This document shows positions 51,408-61,563 of a stretch of 64,000 nt of DNA, piece after piece. The position numbers and the translations under genes are program-made. Position 1 is the first letter of the stretch. Every line of letters begins with the position of its first letter. Origin of the DNA: an uncultured Muribaculum sp. (GTDB taxonomy: Bacteria; Bacteroidota; Bacteroidia; Bacteroidales; Muribaculaceae). The notes under the pieces are model-generated. The model was not told the DNA's origin and searched no databases. It saw nothing but the letters and a program-made list of their open reading frames with translations. The DNA lies in NCBI GenBank assembly GCA_910578835.1, contig CAJTSK010000004.1:1-64000 (forward strand), in the 5' to 3' direction.

Positions 51408-53333
51408 ATGCTTAAACCAATTTTCATGTCCATTATCATGGGAGCATGCGCAACATCGGTTGCTGCCGGGGTGACAGTAAAGAGCCCCGACGGAAAGCTC
51501 GCCGTGAGTACAGAGGTAAATGACGGACATCCATGTTACACAATCACTTTCAACGGCAAAGAGGTAATCGGGAAGTCGCCGCTCGGATTCAGGTCTAACG
51601 TAGCCGACTTCTCATCAATGATGAGTATCGCTGACACTCTTCGTGGCTCGATTGACAAGCATTACACCCAAGACAAGATAAAGCACAGCGACATAGCCTA
51701 TAAGGCAAACACCCTCGCAGTGACATTGCAAAACCGGCAAGGCAACGAGATGACCGTCGAATGGCAGGTGAGCGACAATAATGTGGCTCTACGCTACGCC
51801 ATACCGCGACAAGGCGACACCGGCGCGATGATTGTCCACGAAGAGATGACCGGATATCGCCTGCCGGAAAACTCCACCGTGTTCATGACATCGCAGAGCG
51901 ACCCGATGATAGGCTGGAAACGCACCAAACCGAGTTACGAGGAGATATATCATATCGATGCTCCGCTCGGCACCAGCTCGGACTATGGTCATGGATTCAC
52001 CTTCCCCGCCCTCTTCCACACACCCGAAGGCATGTGGCTGCTACTCACAGAGACTGATGTCGACGGATATTACTGTGGAAGCCACATCAGCGATTTTCAT
52101 GACGGAATCTACTCAATCGCTTACCCGATGGAAGGAGAAAACAACGGCAACGGCTCGGCGGCACCCGGCATCAGCCTGCCAGCCACCACACCATGGCGAA
52201 CAATCACTGTCGCCGACAATCTTGCTCCGATAGTAGAGACCACAATACCCTGGGACCTTGTGGAACCACGCTATGAGACATCGCGCGAGGCAGCCCCAGG
52301 ACGCGGCACATGGAGCTGGATTTTGTGGCAGGATGGGAGTATCAATTTTGATGACCAGAAGACCTATATAGACTTCGCTGCAGAAATGGGATATGAAAAT
52401 GTGCTTGTCGACAACTGGTGGGACACATACATAGGCAAAGATGGGATCGAACGACTCGCGCAATATGCGGCGTCCAAAGGGGTCAACCTTATTATATGGT
52501 ACTCGTCAAGCGGCCACTGGAACGACATCGAACAAGGGCCCGTAAACAAGATGGACCGCCCTATTGTAAGGAAAAAGGAGATGAAATGGCTCCATGATAT
52601 CGGTGTAAAGGCTATCAAGGTCGACTTTTTCGGTGGCGACAAGCAGGAGACAATGCGTCTTTATGAAGACATTTTAAGTGATGCCGCCGACTATTGCATA
52701 GACGTGGTGTTTCACGGCTGCACACTGCCACGCGGATGGGAGCGCATGTATCCTAATTTTGTCGGAGCAGAGGCAGTGCTCGCCTCTGAAAACCTGATAT
52801 TCGGGCAATATCATTGCGACATCGAGGCTACGAGTGCCACCCTGCATCCTTTCATTCGTAATGCGGCCGCGATAATGGAATATGGAGGCTCATTCCTGAA
52901 CCGCCGACTCAACCGTGGAAATGACGGAGGTACCATACGTCGCACAGGCGACGGCTTCGAACTTGCTACAGCAATCTTGTTTCAGAATCCCGTACAGAAT
53001 TTCGCTCTCGCGCCTAACAATCTTACCGACGCGCCGGCTGAAGCAATTGAATTCATGAAATCAGTGCCCACCACTTGGGACGAGACGCGCTACATCGACG
53101 GTTATCCCGGCAAATATGCCGTAATCGCGCGGCGTCACGGCGACACATGGTATATCGCCGGAGTAAATGCCCTTGAAAAGCCATTGACCGTCACCCTACC
53201 CGACTTTATTAAGCCAGATGCAAAAATCTACTTTGACAAGTCTACTAAAGAACTTGCAACCCGCAAGGCAGGCAAAAACCGCAAGATAACTATCCCAACC
53301 AACTGCGGGTTCACCGCCATCTCCCGTCAGTAG
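51408..53333 (+). CDS. Glycoside hydrolase family 97 enzyme
   Basis: Exported alpha-glycosidase of 641 aa (GH97, the SusB family). Signal peptide to about SVAAGV. The N-terminal beta-sandwich begins VKSPDGKLAVST; the TIM barrel covers WILWQDGS, YENVLVDNWWD, IIWYSSSGHWN and KAIKVDFFGGDKQ. The Asp in KVDFF, at about residue 405, sits where retaining GH97 alpha-galactosidases carry their nucleophile, favouring that subgroup over inverting alpha-glucosidases. FHGCTLPRGWERMYPN and the Glu-rich EAVLASENL follow. A GH36 enzyme lies 6 kb away. Confidence 0.9.
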   Translation: MLKPIFMSIIMGACATSVAAGVTVKSPDGKLAVSTEVNDGHPCYTITFNGKEVIGKSPLGFRSNVADFSSMMSIADTLRGSIDKHYTQDKIKHSDIAYKANTLAVTLQNRQGNEMTVEWQVSDNNVALRYAIPRQGDTGAMIVHEEMTGYRLPENSTVFMTSQSDPMIGWKRTKPSYEEIYHIDAPLGTSSDYGHGFTFPALFHTPEGMWLLLTETDVDGYYCGSHISDFHDGIYSIAYPMEGENNGNGSAAPGISLPATTPWRTITVADNLAPIVETTIPWDLVEPRYETSREAAPGRGTWSWILWQDGSINFDDQKTYIDFAAEMGYENVLVDNWWDTYIGKDGIERLAQYAASKGVNLIIWYSSSGHWNDIEQGPVNKMDRPIVRKKEMKWLHDIGVKAIKVDFFGGDKQETMRLYEDILSDAADYCIDVVFHGCTLPRGWERMYPNFVGAEAVLASENLIFGQYHCDIEATSATLHPFIRNAAAIMEYGGSFLNRRLNRGNDGGTIRRTGDGFELATAILFQNPVQNFALAPNNLTDAPAEAIEFMKSVPTTWDETRYIDGYPGKYAVIARRHGDTWYIAGVNALEKPLTVTLPDFIKPDAKIYFDKSTKELATRKAGKNRKITIPTNCGFTAISRQ

Positions 53334-53357
53334 CCCACGGAACCCGACCATAACATC

Positions 53358-53387
53358 AAGAGACCGCCAAAACTTTGGCGGTCTCTT
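53358..53387. terminator. Strong bidirectional terminator
   Basis: Perfect 14-bp stem AAGAGACCGCCAAA (53358-53371) / TTTGGCGGTCTCTT (53374-53387) between the convergent GH97 gene and receptor pseudogene. The loop is only 2 nt as drawn, so the top pair(s) probably open. Confidence 0.75.
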
Positions 53388-53411
53388 GTATTGTCTAAGC
53401 GGCTCATCGGT

Positions 53412-55718
53412 TCAGAAACGATTCTTTTCTGTCTGCCCTGCGCCAGTACCCTTGTAGCGACTCTTTGAAGTATTGAAATTATAGCGGATTGTCAATTCCA
53501 CATTTCTTCCGTGATTGTTGACATTGGACTGCATTTTGACATTACCACTATATATATCAGCATGATATAGCATGCCGTTGAATATGTCATTTACGCCCAT
53601 ATATACCGTGAGGGATTTGTCAAGGAACATTTTATATACACGGAAATTGACGGTAGATTGCGTATGTGTGTAAGACCAATTCTTCCAATCGCCACGGCTA
53701 CGCCACCAAAACGATGCTTCAATAAATCAGTCTTTCGGGAGTGTAAACGTATTCTGCATCTGTATTGTGAAGATGGGACTGCCTAACTTCAAATATTGGT
53801 CACGATAGTTAATTCCAAACCACTGCTTTTGCATACCCAAGGACAGCGATGGGTGATATATTCCGAATACCGGTGAAGCATTCAGATATAGAGAGAATAG
53901 TTTTTGGTTGGGTGTATTGGTTACAGTGAATACATTTATCTTTTCGTTGTCCTCATATGGCTCGTATATTTGAGTTATGACATCTTTTGTATAAGTATAC
54001 TGGGCTGAAAGAGTTATGTATTTCCAAGATGCCTGTGCCGTGAAGTCCTGTCGTTTAGCAGGTTTCAAATAAGGGTTTCCACGGGTATAAAGCATTGAAT
54101 TTACATAAAAATAGTTGCCGGTGAGATTATTATAGGTCGGGCGCGAGATTCTGTTGCTATACGACAACGAGAATCTAAAATCTCCCGGCGAATAGGTTAT
54201 ATTCGCAGAAGGAAACAGATTATTATACGTTTTGCTCTGTCCGTCCACCAATCTGTCATTCAGATAATAGTCAGATTTGACGTGTTCGTACCGGACTCCG
54301 GCAGCAGCACTGAATTTCCCGAAAGTCTGGCTGATTTCTGCAAAAACGCCCATATTACTCTCTCTTACATCTGTAAGTTCCGAGTTGAGTATGTTTTCAG
54401 GATTGCGGAAATCATTGCGGCTCCTTGAATTGGTATATTCTTCACCAATAAGGATATTACCTTTGGGCAGTTCGTATGAAACAGATACCTCCTCTGCAAA
54501 GAGTCGGTTGCGGGTAGTATTGAATGTTGTTACATTCCGGTCTTCGGAAAACTTGTTTTGCTCGTACTGATATGAACGGTCATTATCTTTGGTCTGCATA
54601 TAATCACCGTTGAAATCGAATGTAAACTTCCCAACTGTGCCGTTATAGTAGATGTTGGCGCTGTTACAAGGCTGAGCCTTGAACCAACCTTTAAGGTCGG
54701 AAACACTTGATTCAGACAGCTCGCCGTTTTCTGCTATATCATTCAAGTAATGACCGAAATGATGACCCCTGTTATAGTCATGTTGATAGTATGCTCCTAT
54801 ACTATGATGCTCGTTGAACTGATAATTAAAGCCTATCTTGCCCGTGATGTTTGTCTGTGTGGTAGAAACAGACTGATCAGAAATCATTTCAATCAAGGAC
54901 TTGCCATAGCTTGTTGTAACGGCATATTCATCGTCATAATTCTTGCCATGACTGAAATAAACCATGCCGAAGATTTCAAGACCACCGGTGCGATATTTGA
55001 TATTAAGCTGCTCCTTTGTTGTGAACCACTTATTATAAATGTTATCGGTGTATGCTGAAACGCTGAATCCTTCGCCGACCGGCTTCTTGGTAACTATACG
55101 GATGACTGCATTGACATTTGCACCATATTGGGAACCCGGATTGTTTATTACTTGAATTTCCTTTATCTCGCCGGAAGAAAGCTGCCCGACTTCATCGGAA
55201 CTTCTGACAAGTCTGCCATTTATATATATGATGGCATCCCCTCGGCCGAATACACTGAAATTACCGTTTGCACCGGTAACCATAGGTATGTTTTTCAGGA
55301 CGTCATTAGCCGACCCTGTAGTTGCAAGCACACTGTTCTCTACCCTTGTAACAAGAGCATTGCCTTTAATCCTCGTTGAAGGCAAATCACCTTTAACAAC
55401 AACTTCTCCCAACATAACTGCCGAAGGTTTAAGAGTTATTGTATTATAGTTGCCGTCAGCCGGTATTGGCAATAACATATCCTCATAGCCAATCATGGTA
55501 ATCTTAACACTATTGGCTAACGAATCGGCGTTTTCAAAAATAAACATACCGTTATCATCTGTAACCTTTCCATCAATGAATGTTGAATCGGTCATAAGGA
55601 CGACATTGACAAATGACGCGGATTGTCCGGTTTCATCTATCAGCAGACCTTTAATGTCTTTGGCATAACTGGCGATATAGCCAATCACCAATATAGAGAT
55701 AACAGCGTGGAATCTCAT
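53412..55718 (-). pseudogene. OMP_b-brl_3-type receptor interrupted by a nonsense codon
   Basis: One reading frame of 768 codons encodes a signal peptide, a carboxypeptidase-regulatory-like beta domain (GLLIDETGQSASFVNVVL), a plug (LGEVVVKGD, FGRGDAIIYINGRLV, IQVINNPGSQYGANVNAVIRIVTKKP) and a barrel. TGA at 53727-53729 interrupts it after LPKD; the same frame continues FIEASFWWRSRGDW... for 104 more codons to a stop at 53412. The lost part is the last barrel strands, needed for membrane insertion, so the product is probably inactive. A sequencing error or readthrough cannot be excluded. Confidence 0.75.
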
Positions 55719-55763
55719 GACTTGAATAATTATAGCCGTTTCATCACCCGGGGAATAACGGTG

Positions 55764-57212
55764 TCAGCTTGCCGGGGTAGCAGTCTTTGCGCTGTTGTCG
55801 GGCTTATCGATGAAGAAAGGCTGCGGAACACCAAACAGGTTTTCAGGTCCGCGACCCGCGATATATCCTTCAAGGATGGTATCGCGACCCGACGGATTCT
55901 GGAAAGCAACAAGACCAAATGGAGTCAACATCGTGGACAGATGCTCAAATATCATATCCATGATAGCCTCATAGGGCAACCATGACGATGTTGATGTAAA
56001 GCAATACACTTGAAATGGCACTCCTGAGTCAGTCTGCGGCAACGTCGACACAAAGCAGTCGCTTGTATGCGACACATACGGCGATGCATCGAGCCACATC
56101 TTCATGTAAGCGCGGAACAAGCCAAGATTGGTGTCAATCGTTCCGTCGACAAGACCTTCAGAGTTATTTATGTCCTCTACCTTTCCCGCCGCTTTCTGGG
56201 CGAGCTTCTTGGTAATATATTCATCCATGAACGGCAATTTGCGTAACATGTCGAGCATCTCGGGTGTCGCCGGCTGAATACTGTCGGCATCAATCGTGTA
56301 GCTGCGTTGTATACGTCGCGTATTGCTCTGCTGCATGCTGCGGAAATTGGTAAAGCTGCCGCTTACCAGACTATAGGGAGGCACACAAGTCGTGGTCTTG
56401 TCCCAGTTAAGTATTTTCACCGAGGTAAGTGTAACCTCCTGGACCGTACCATTGGCATCGGTGCCGTTTATCTTAATCCAGTCACCTACATGAAGACTGT
56501 CATTTTCCGACAACTGCACACCGGCAACAACGCCCAGAATACTGTCTTTGAACACCAACATCAACACAGCGGCAAATGCACCGAGACCCGCGAGCAATGT
56601 GCCCGGCGACTTGTTGGCGAGCACCGCAACGGCAACTATCAGCGCAAGTATCCACACAACTCCTTTGAGCAACTGCACAAGCCCGTTGAGCGGCAGACGC
56701 TTCTTGTTTTTACGAGAATCGACATGACGCCACATTCCGCCGATAAGCGCCACAAGGGCAAGTCCGGTTACATAAATCACATAAAGCAACGTTAATCGTG
56801 TAAGCCAGCCGGCAAGCACCCCCTTAGTAGCCACAAGGGTAAATTGAATGAGGATAAGAAACACGAGTGCCGGTATCATGCGACATAATTTTGAGAAGAA
56901 ATTTTCGTCGCGCAAAAAACCGTACAGGTCGCCCGCGACCTTCTCACCAAACTTGCGCATCGCCCCGAGAATGAGCCACTTTGCCACATATCCTACCGCA
57001 ATTGACACTAAAAACACCAAACCGGCATATACGATAGTCTCGACCGTGTCATTGCCTGACAATCCCAGAGGCTTCAATATCTTGTCGACCATATTTAGCA
57101 GGAAAGCCGCCACGGCATATGTGCTTTCTGTCGTAGGGTTGAGTGCCGACACAGCAATGTCGGCTTGTGACTGCACTGCCGGAGCAAGCGCAACAGTTGA
57201 GACGTGAAACAT
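55764..57212 (-). CDS. MscS-family mechanosensitive channel (YbdG-like)
   Basis: A 482-aa inner-membrane channel. About five membrane helices precede the pore helix GTLLAGLGAFAAVLMLVFKDSILGVVAGVQL; the beta domain GDWIKINGTDANGTVQEVTLTSVKILNWDKT follows, then a long C-terminal cytoplasmic domain as in YbdG. It should open under membrane tension. The ATG at 57212 is chosen over a TTG three codons upstream. Confidence 0.92.
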   Translation of the reverse strand: MFHVSTVALAPAVQSQADIAVSALNPTTESTYAVAAFLLNMVDKILKPLGLSGNDTVETIVYAGLVFLVSIAVGYVAKWLILGAMRKFGEKVAGDLYGFLRDENFFSKLCRMIPALVFLILIQFTLVATKGVLAGWLTRLTLLYVIYVTGLALVALIGGMWRHVDSRKNKKRLPLNGLVQLLKGVVWILALIVAVAVLANKSPGTLLAGLGAFAAVLMLVFKDSILGVVAGVQLSENDSLHVGDWIKINGTDANGTVQEVTLTSVKILNWDKTTTCVPPYSLVSGSFTNFRSMQQSNTRRIQRSYTIDADSIQPATPEMLDMLRKLPFMDEYITKKLAQKAAGKVEDINNSEGLVDGTIDTNLGLFRAYMKMWLDASPYVSHTSDCFVSTLPQTDSGVPFQVYCFTSTSSWLPYEAIMDMIFEHLSTMLTPFGLVAFQNPSGRDTILEGYIAGRGPENLFGVPQPFFIDKPDNSAKTATPAS

Positions 57213-57313
57213 AATGAACAAATTAAAAAATTTTCAAATCATCACTATTATGACAACTGAAAAACGCAAATTGTTCACCACATATCACGCCGCGCCTTCA
57301 GGCACCTATGCCC

Positions 57314-59044
57314 CTATTTTTCCGGAAACAGTATCTTGTAATCGCGCTTCGCCGCAGGAATCACCAACTCTTCGGGCACAAAACGCCATTGGTTGAGCTT
57401 ATGTGGGTGAATAGTCCCCTGCTCCTTTATATATTGCGAGAGATAATATCTCATGTCACGGTCGGTCGAATAAACGATGCGATGCGAAAGCTTATCATGA
57501 GGTATTCCCGCACCGTCGGTAAGCAACTCGCCACCACCGTTTCCACGGTAACTGTTGAGCGCCACGCGATAAGTCTTGTCAAGCTCAAATGGAGAACCGT
57601 CGGCCATTGAGATTATCTCTACCTTTTCCCCTGCAGGCTTGGTGACATCGACAATATACCTTATACCTGCAGCCGAGTCAAAGTTGTAGCTGCGGTTGAG
57701 AAGCGTCGACCTGCCCGCCTCTCCCTGAACGGGCTGCTCTTTAAGGAGCAAAAGATGGTCATCGGGCGAAGTCATCGTATTGACCCATTTCCTGTATGAC
57801 TCTTCGAGACATCCCTTTATTTCCCGTCCGGTAAGCTCCATGACATAGAGCATGTTTTCATATTTGTAGAGGTGAAACATATCGGCAACCTTTATCTCGC
57901 CGGCGGGAATCATCGCGTCATATGACAGAGGTGCCACAAAAGAGATATCAGCACCCGACAAGGCAAGCTGAAGCTCATGGATAAGATCGACAAACTCCGA
58001 TGACCCGAAATAAGAATCGCGCGTCGAAATCGTCTCGGTAAACACTCCGAGCGGCTCACTCACGTAAGCGTTTATCGTCTCTATCTCTGGGTTAAAGCGG
58101 TTCATGTAATTGCTGTCAGCAATGTAAGCCGACAGGTCAAGCAGCTCGCCGCTTATAGTCTTGTCAACGACCTTTCCGGAATCATCAACTTCAAATTTCA
58201 TTGTTATGTCAGTGACAAAATCGGCATTGTTGGCAGGATTCATCACCAACACGGTATCACCCTCCACGTTAACCACTCTTTTTATATCGCGGCGATGGTC
58301 ATGCCCTATCAGCACGACATCAAAGCCCGGCACCTCGCGTGCTATCTCAAGCGACGGGTTTTCCTTGTAGTTGATAAGGATGTTTCCATCCTGTCCGGCA
58401 TGAAACAAGCCTATTATCACATCAGGGTTTTCCTTCTCCTTTATCACGGGAATCCAGCGACGGGCGGTACTCTCCATATCCTCAAACTTCAGTCCCTCCC
58501 ACAGCACTTCGGGCAACCATGCCGGAATAGCCGGTGTAATCATGCCGAGTATGGCGATTTTCACTCCATCGCGCTCAAACACCTCGTAAGGCTGGAAATG
58601 AGGCTTGCCGGTGGCGGTTTCTATGATATTGGCACCAAGCACCGGCATCTTACATTGTGAAGCCCAACGGTCAAGCGTGGCACGACCGGTCTCTACATCA
58701 TGATTGCCGACATTAACTACATCATATTTCATATAATTCATGATTTCCGACGTTATATGAGGCACCACGGTGTCGATATAATTATAGTAATACACCGTAG
58801 GCTGTCCCTGCAATATGTCGCCATTATCAACCAGCAACACATTGTCGCCATACTTCTCGCGCGCATCGCCGACCACAGTTGCCACCCGTGCAAGACTGCC
58901 TGAAAGCGGCTTTCCGGTAATAAAATCGTAAGGGAAATAGCTGCCATGCACATCGGAGGTCTGATATAATTTTATCTCAACCTCTTTAGCCGAACCCACG
59001 GCAATTGCAGCAAACGCCAACACGCCTGATAATATCTTTTTCAT
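57314..59044 (-). CDS. Exported 5'-nucleotidase / 2',3'-cyclic phosphodiesterase (UshA type)
   Basis: Periplasmic binuclear metallophosphatase of 576 aa that releases nucleosides and phosphate. Signal peptide MKKILSGVLAFAAIAVGSAK. Metal-binding motifs: QTSDVHGSYFPYDF, LLVDNGDILQG, VNVGNHDVETG and LIGHDHRRD. The C-terminal 5'-nucleotidase domain starts near residue 340 (ETISTRDSYFGSSEFVDLI) and includes NSYRGNGGGELLTDG. The start at 59044 is set by the signal peptide. A -7 box (TAAATTTG, minus strand, 59080-59087) lies 35 nt upstream. Confidence 0.93.
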   Translation of the reverse strand: MKKILSGVLAFAAIAVGSAKEVEIKLYQTSDVHGSYFPYDFITGKPLSGSLARVATVVGDAREKYGDNVLLVDNGDILQGQPTVYYYNYIDTVVPHITSEIMNYMKYDVVNVGNHDVETGRATLDRWASQCKMPVLGANIIETATGKPHFQPYEVFERDGVKIAILGMITPAIPAWLPEVLWEGLKFEDMESTARRWIPVIKEKENPDVIIGLFHAGQDGNILINYKENPSLEIAREVPGFDVVLIGHDHRRDIKRVVNVEGDTVLVMNPANNADFVTDITMKFEVDDSGKVVDKTISGELLDLSAYIADSNYMNRFNPEIETINAYVSEPLGVFTETISTRDSYFGSSEFVDLIHELQLALSGADISFVAPLSYDAMIPAGEIKVADMFHLYKYENMLYVMELTGREIKGCLEESYRKWVNTMTSPDDHLLLLKEQPVQGEAGRSTLLNRSYNFDSAAGIRYIVDVTKPAGEKVEIISMADGSPFELDKTYRVALNSYRGNGGGELLTDGAGIPHDKLSHRIVYSTDRDMRYYLSQYIKEQGTIHPHKLNQWRFVPEELVIPAAKRDYKILFPEK

Positions 59045-59099
59045 CGGAATCCTGTTAATACACTCTATATTAATTTGCGCAAATTTAGTCATAAAAATG

Positions 59100-59128
59100 C
59101 AAAAAGGCGATGCACGAGGCATCGCCTT
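59100..59128 (-). terminator. Rho-independent terminator of the GH36 gene
   Basis: Ten-bp stem AAGGCGATGC (59104-59113) / GCATCGCCTT (59119-59128); on the minus strand it is followed by TTTTTGC. It isolates the glycosidase from the nucleotidase gene. Confidence 0.8.
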
Positions 59129-59156
59129 AATAATATTTTAACATTTTAGAACGATA

Positions 59157-61367
59157 TTACTTCACTTCCTTCAAGTAAAGCACACGGCTCGAATAGTCAT
59201 TGCGTTTGTTGTAATCTACATTGTGTTCAAGCGGCATTTCAAGACCATTGGACATAAGGAACGAGCCTGTAAACTCGCCGCCTTCGTAAGGAAGAGGCTC
59301 GTTGTCGATACGGTTAAGCTCATGCACACGATATTTTGCATCGGGCTTCAATCCCGCCATCGGTACTCGCGGTAGCTGCTGGTTGCAGAATGTCTCTGTC
59401 TTCCACCAGTAATACACAGCCTCATCTTTTTCAGGGGTGATATACATCATCGAGGCAGCACCTTTCTTGTCATAAGGAGAGAGCAGGCGGTATATGTCGC
59501 CAAACTGGACAATATGGCGTATGTCCTTGTACTCTGCAATAGCCTTTCTTGTCTGGTCGATTTCTTCCTGAGTCATGTTTTTAGGCTGAATTTCCATGCC
59601 GAGACGACCGCTCATAGCCACGTCGGTACGGAACTTTACAGGAGTTGTACGGAATGTCTGATGATTAGGCTTGGAACTGATGTGAGAGCCCATTGCGATT
59701 GCGGGGAAGAAATAGCTTGTGCCCCACTGCATGTAGATACGCTGGAGGGCGTCGGTATTGTCACTCACCCAAAATTCGTCAAACCAGGGCAATACGCCGT
59801 AATTTGCACGACCGCCACCACTCGCACATGCCTGGATGGTCACATCGGGATACTTGGCGCGTATGCGGTCAAGTGCCTTTGCAAATCCGCGGTGATACTC
59901 AATATAAAGATGGCTCTGGTTGTCGGCGGTGAGATATTGTGACCCGTGGTTCATAATCGGGGCATTGGCATCCCACTTTATATAATCGATTGCGGGATAT
60001 TTGGTAAGGAGTGTGTCAACCACGTTAAACACCAGGTCCTGAACTTTCGGGTTGCTGAGGTCAAGCACAAGCTGAGTGCCTCCACGACCGAGGTTAGGCT
60101 CGCGGTTGGTCGGCTTGATGATATACTCGGGATGCTGCTCGTAAAGCTCGCTGACGCTGTTGGTCATCTCCGGCTCAATCCATATACCGAATTTGATTCC
60201 ACGTTCCTCTGCCGCGTCAATAAGCCCCTGGATGCCGTTAGGTAGCTTTTCAGTGTCCACAGTCCAGTCGCCAAGCGACGAAGAGTCATTCTTACGCGGA
60301 TATTTCACGCCAAACCATCCGTCGTCCATCACGAAAAGCTCACCGCCCATTGAAGCGATATCGCTCATCATGTCGTGCATGCCCTGCTCATTGATGTCGA
60401 AATATACACCTTCCCAGCTGTTAAGAAGTATTTTGCGCTCCTTGTCGCCGTGGGCAAGCTTATGGTTACGACCCCACTTGTGGAAATTACGGCTCACACC
60501 GCTAAGCCCCTCCTCACTATAGGTAAGAGCAAGTTCCGGGGTGACAAATACCTCGCCCTTGGGAAGATGATACTCTGAATTTTCTTCGTTGATGCCGGCA
60601 AAGAAATGGTGATAGTTGCTGTCATCGGTATCAAAACGCAGCTTGTAGTTGCCGCTGTAAGCAAGAGCCGCGCCTATCACACGGCCGGAGTTTTCCTTTG
60701 CCTTTCCGTCGAGCGACAACATCACCTCTGCGTGGGATGTGTGGGAATTGCGGGCACCATCCTTATTCTTTATCACCTTCATGCCATGAAGCAGCGGCGA
60801 CTCTTCCACACGTGACTCATTTGCCCATGAGCCGTAAAGACTCGACAGCCACACATCGCCGTAGCGTATCGGCAGGTAACCTGAAGCAAACTGAGTCAAC
60901 TCCACCTTTCCCTTCTCGTTGTGAGAAATTTCAGTCCAGGTCTCTATCACGTCTTCACCGGGATAAGTACGATAATTGAGCGCCACAGTGAAGGGATAAT
61001 GCTTATCTTTTAATGTGATTGTGGTCACGTCGGCATCTTTCTCTTTCTTTGCAGCTACATTGTCCACTACAAGGTCAAGGGTCATGTTGCCATCGGAATG
61101 CACGGCGCTGAGAGCGGTCTCGGCAACGGTCGACATACCGTAGGAGGGATATGCCTTGTTCCAAGATGCACCCGAGCTTTTCATAGCGTCGATTTCCTCC
61201 GCGCCTATCTTATTTCCATAGTAAAGAAATTTCGCGTCCTGACCCTTCTCGGCGTCAAGTACAAGCGATGTAGATGGTGTGGAAATGTGTACAGTCTCTG
61301 CATTGACCGACACTATGCCGAGGCACAGAGCCAATGCAAGGGGTAATGGTCGATTAAATGGTTTCAT
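59157..61367 (-). CDS. GH36 alpha-galactosidase
   Basis: Exported alpha-galactosidase of 736 aa, signal peptide to about VNAETV. An N-terminal beta-supersandwich, then the catalytic TIM barrel: ELFVMDDGWFGVKYPRKND, KFGIWIEPEMTN, nucleophile Asp in YIKWDANAP, CASGGGRANYGVLPW and the acid/base Asp in FWVSDNTDALQR. Should release terminal alpha-galactose from raffinose-type sugars or galactomannan. No SusCD pair or sugar transporter adjoins it. Confidence 0.95.
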   Translation of the reverse strand: MKPFNRPLPLALALCLGIVSVNAETVHISTPSTSLVLDAEKGQDAKFLYYGNKIGAEEIDAMKSSGASWNKAYPSYGMSTVAETALSAVHSDGNMTLDLVVDNVAAKKEKDADVTTITLKDKHYPFTVALNYRTYPGEDVIETWTEISHNEKGKVELTQFASGYLPIRYGDVWLSSLYGSWANESRVEESPLLHGMKVIKNKDGARNSHTSHAEVMLSLDGKAKENSGRVIGAALAYSGNYKLRFDTDDSNYHHFFAGINEENSEYHLPKGEVFVTPELALTYSEEGLSGVSRNFHKWGRNHKLAHGDKERKILLNSWEGVYFDINEQGMHDMMSDIASMGGELFVMDDGWFGVKYPRKNDSSSLGDWTVDTEKLPNGIQGLIDAAEERGIKFGIWIEPEMTNSVSELYEQHPEYIIKPTNREPNLGRGGTQLVLDLSNPKVQDLVFNVVDTLLTKYPAIDYIKWDANAPIMNHGSQYLTADNQSHLYIEYHRGFAKALDRIRAKYPDVTIQACASGGGRANYGVLPWFDEFWVSDNTDALQRIYMQWGTSYFFPAIAMGSHISSKPNHQTFRTTPVKFRTDVAMSGRLGMEIQPKNMTQEEIDQTRKAIAEYKDIRHIVQFGDIYRLLSPYDKKGAASMMYITPEKDEAVYYWWKTETFCNQQLPRVPMAGLKPDAKYRVHELNRIDNEPLPYEGGEFTGSFLMSNGLEMPLEHNVDYNKRNDYSSRVLYLKEVK

Positions 61368-61403
61368 GCTGTGTATTTATGGTTCTGGGTTATTATTTCC
61401 TAA

Positions 61404-61434
61404 CAAAAATAATGATTATGAAATTAAAACGCAA
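61404..61434 (-). promoter_or_regulatory. Promoter of the GH36 gene
   Basis: On the minus strand TTG (61432-61434), 20-bp spacer and TATTTTTG (61404-61411); leader about 30 nt. Confidence 0.65.
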
Positions 61435-61549
61435 TTCAGCGACAAAATAGTATCATATTTAGATAAGATTTATACTATATATACATCTATACATTCTTTT
61501 TTCCAGATTATTTTGTGATACCACGAAATCAAGTTTGGATTTTTTTTGC

Positions 61550-61557
61550 TAAATTTG
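61550..61557 (+). promoter_or_regulatory. -7 box close to the thioesterase start
   Basis: TAAATTTG ends 6 nt before the ATG at 61564, implying a very short or absent leader. No good -33 box at the usual distance. Confidence 0.4.
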
Positions 61558-61563
61558 GGCATT

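Noticed and set aside
53727..53729. TGA as selenocysteine in the receptor gene
   Set aside because: Outer-membrane barrels are not selenoproteins and no SECIS-like hairpin was seen after the codon; a nonsense mutation is simpler.
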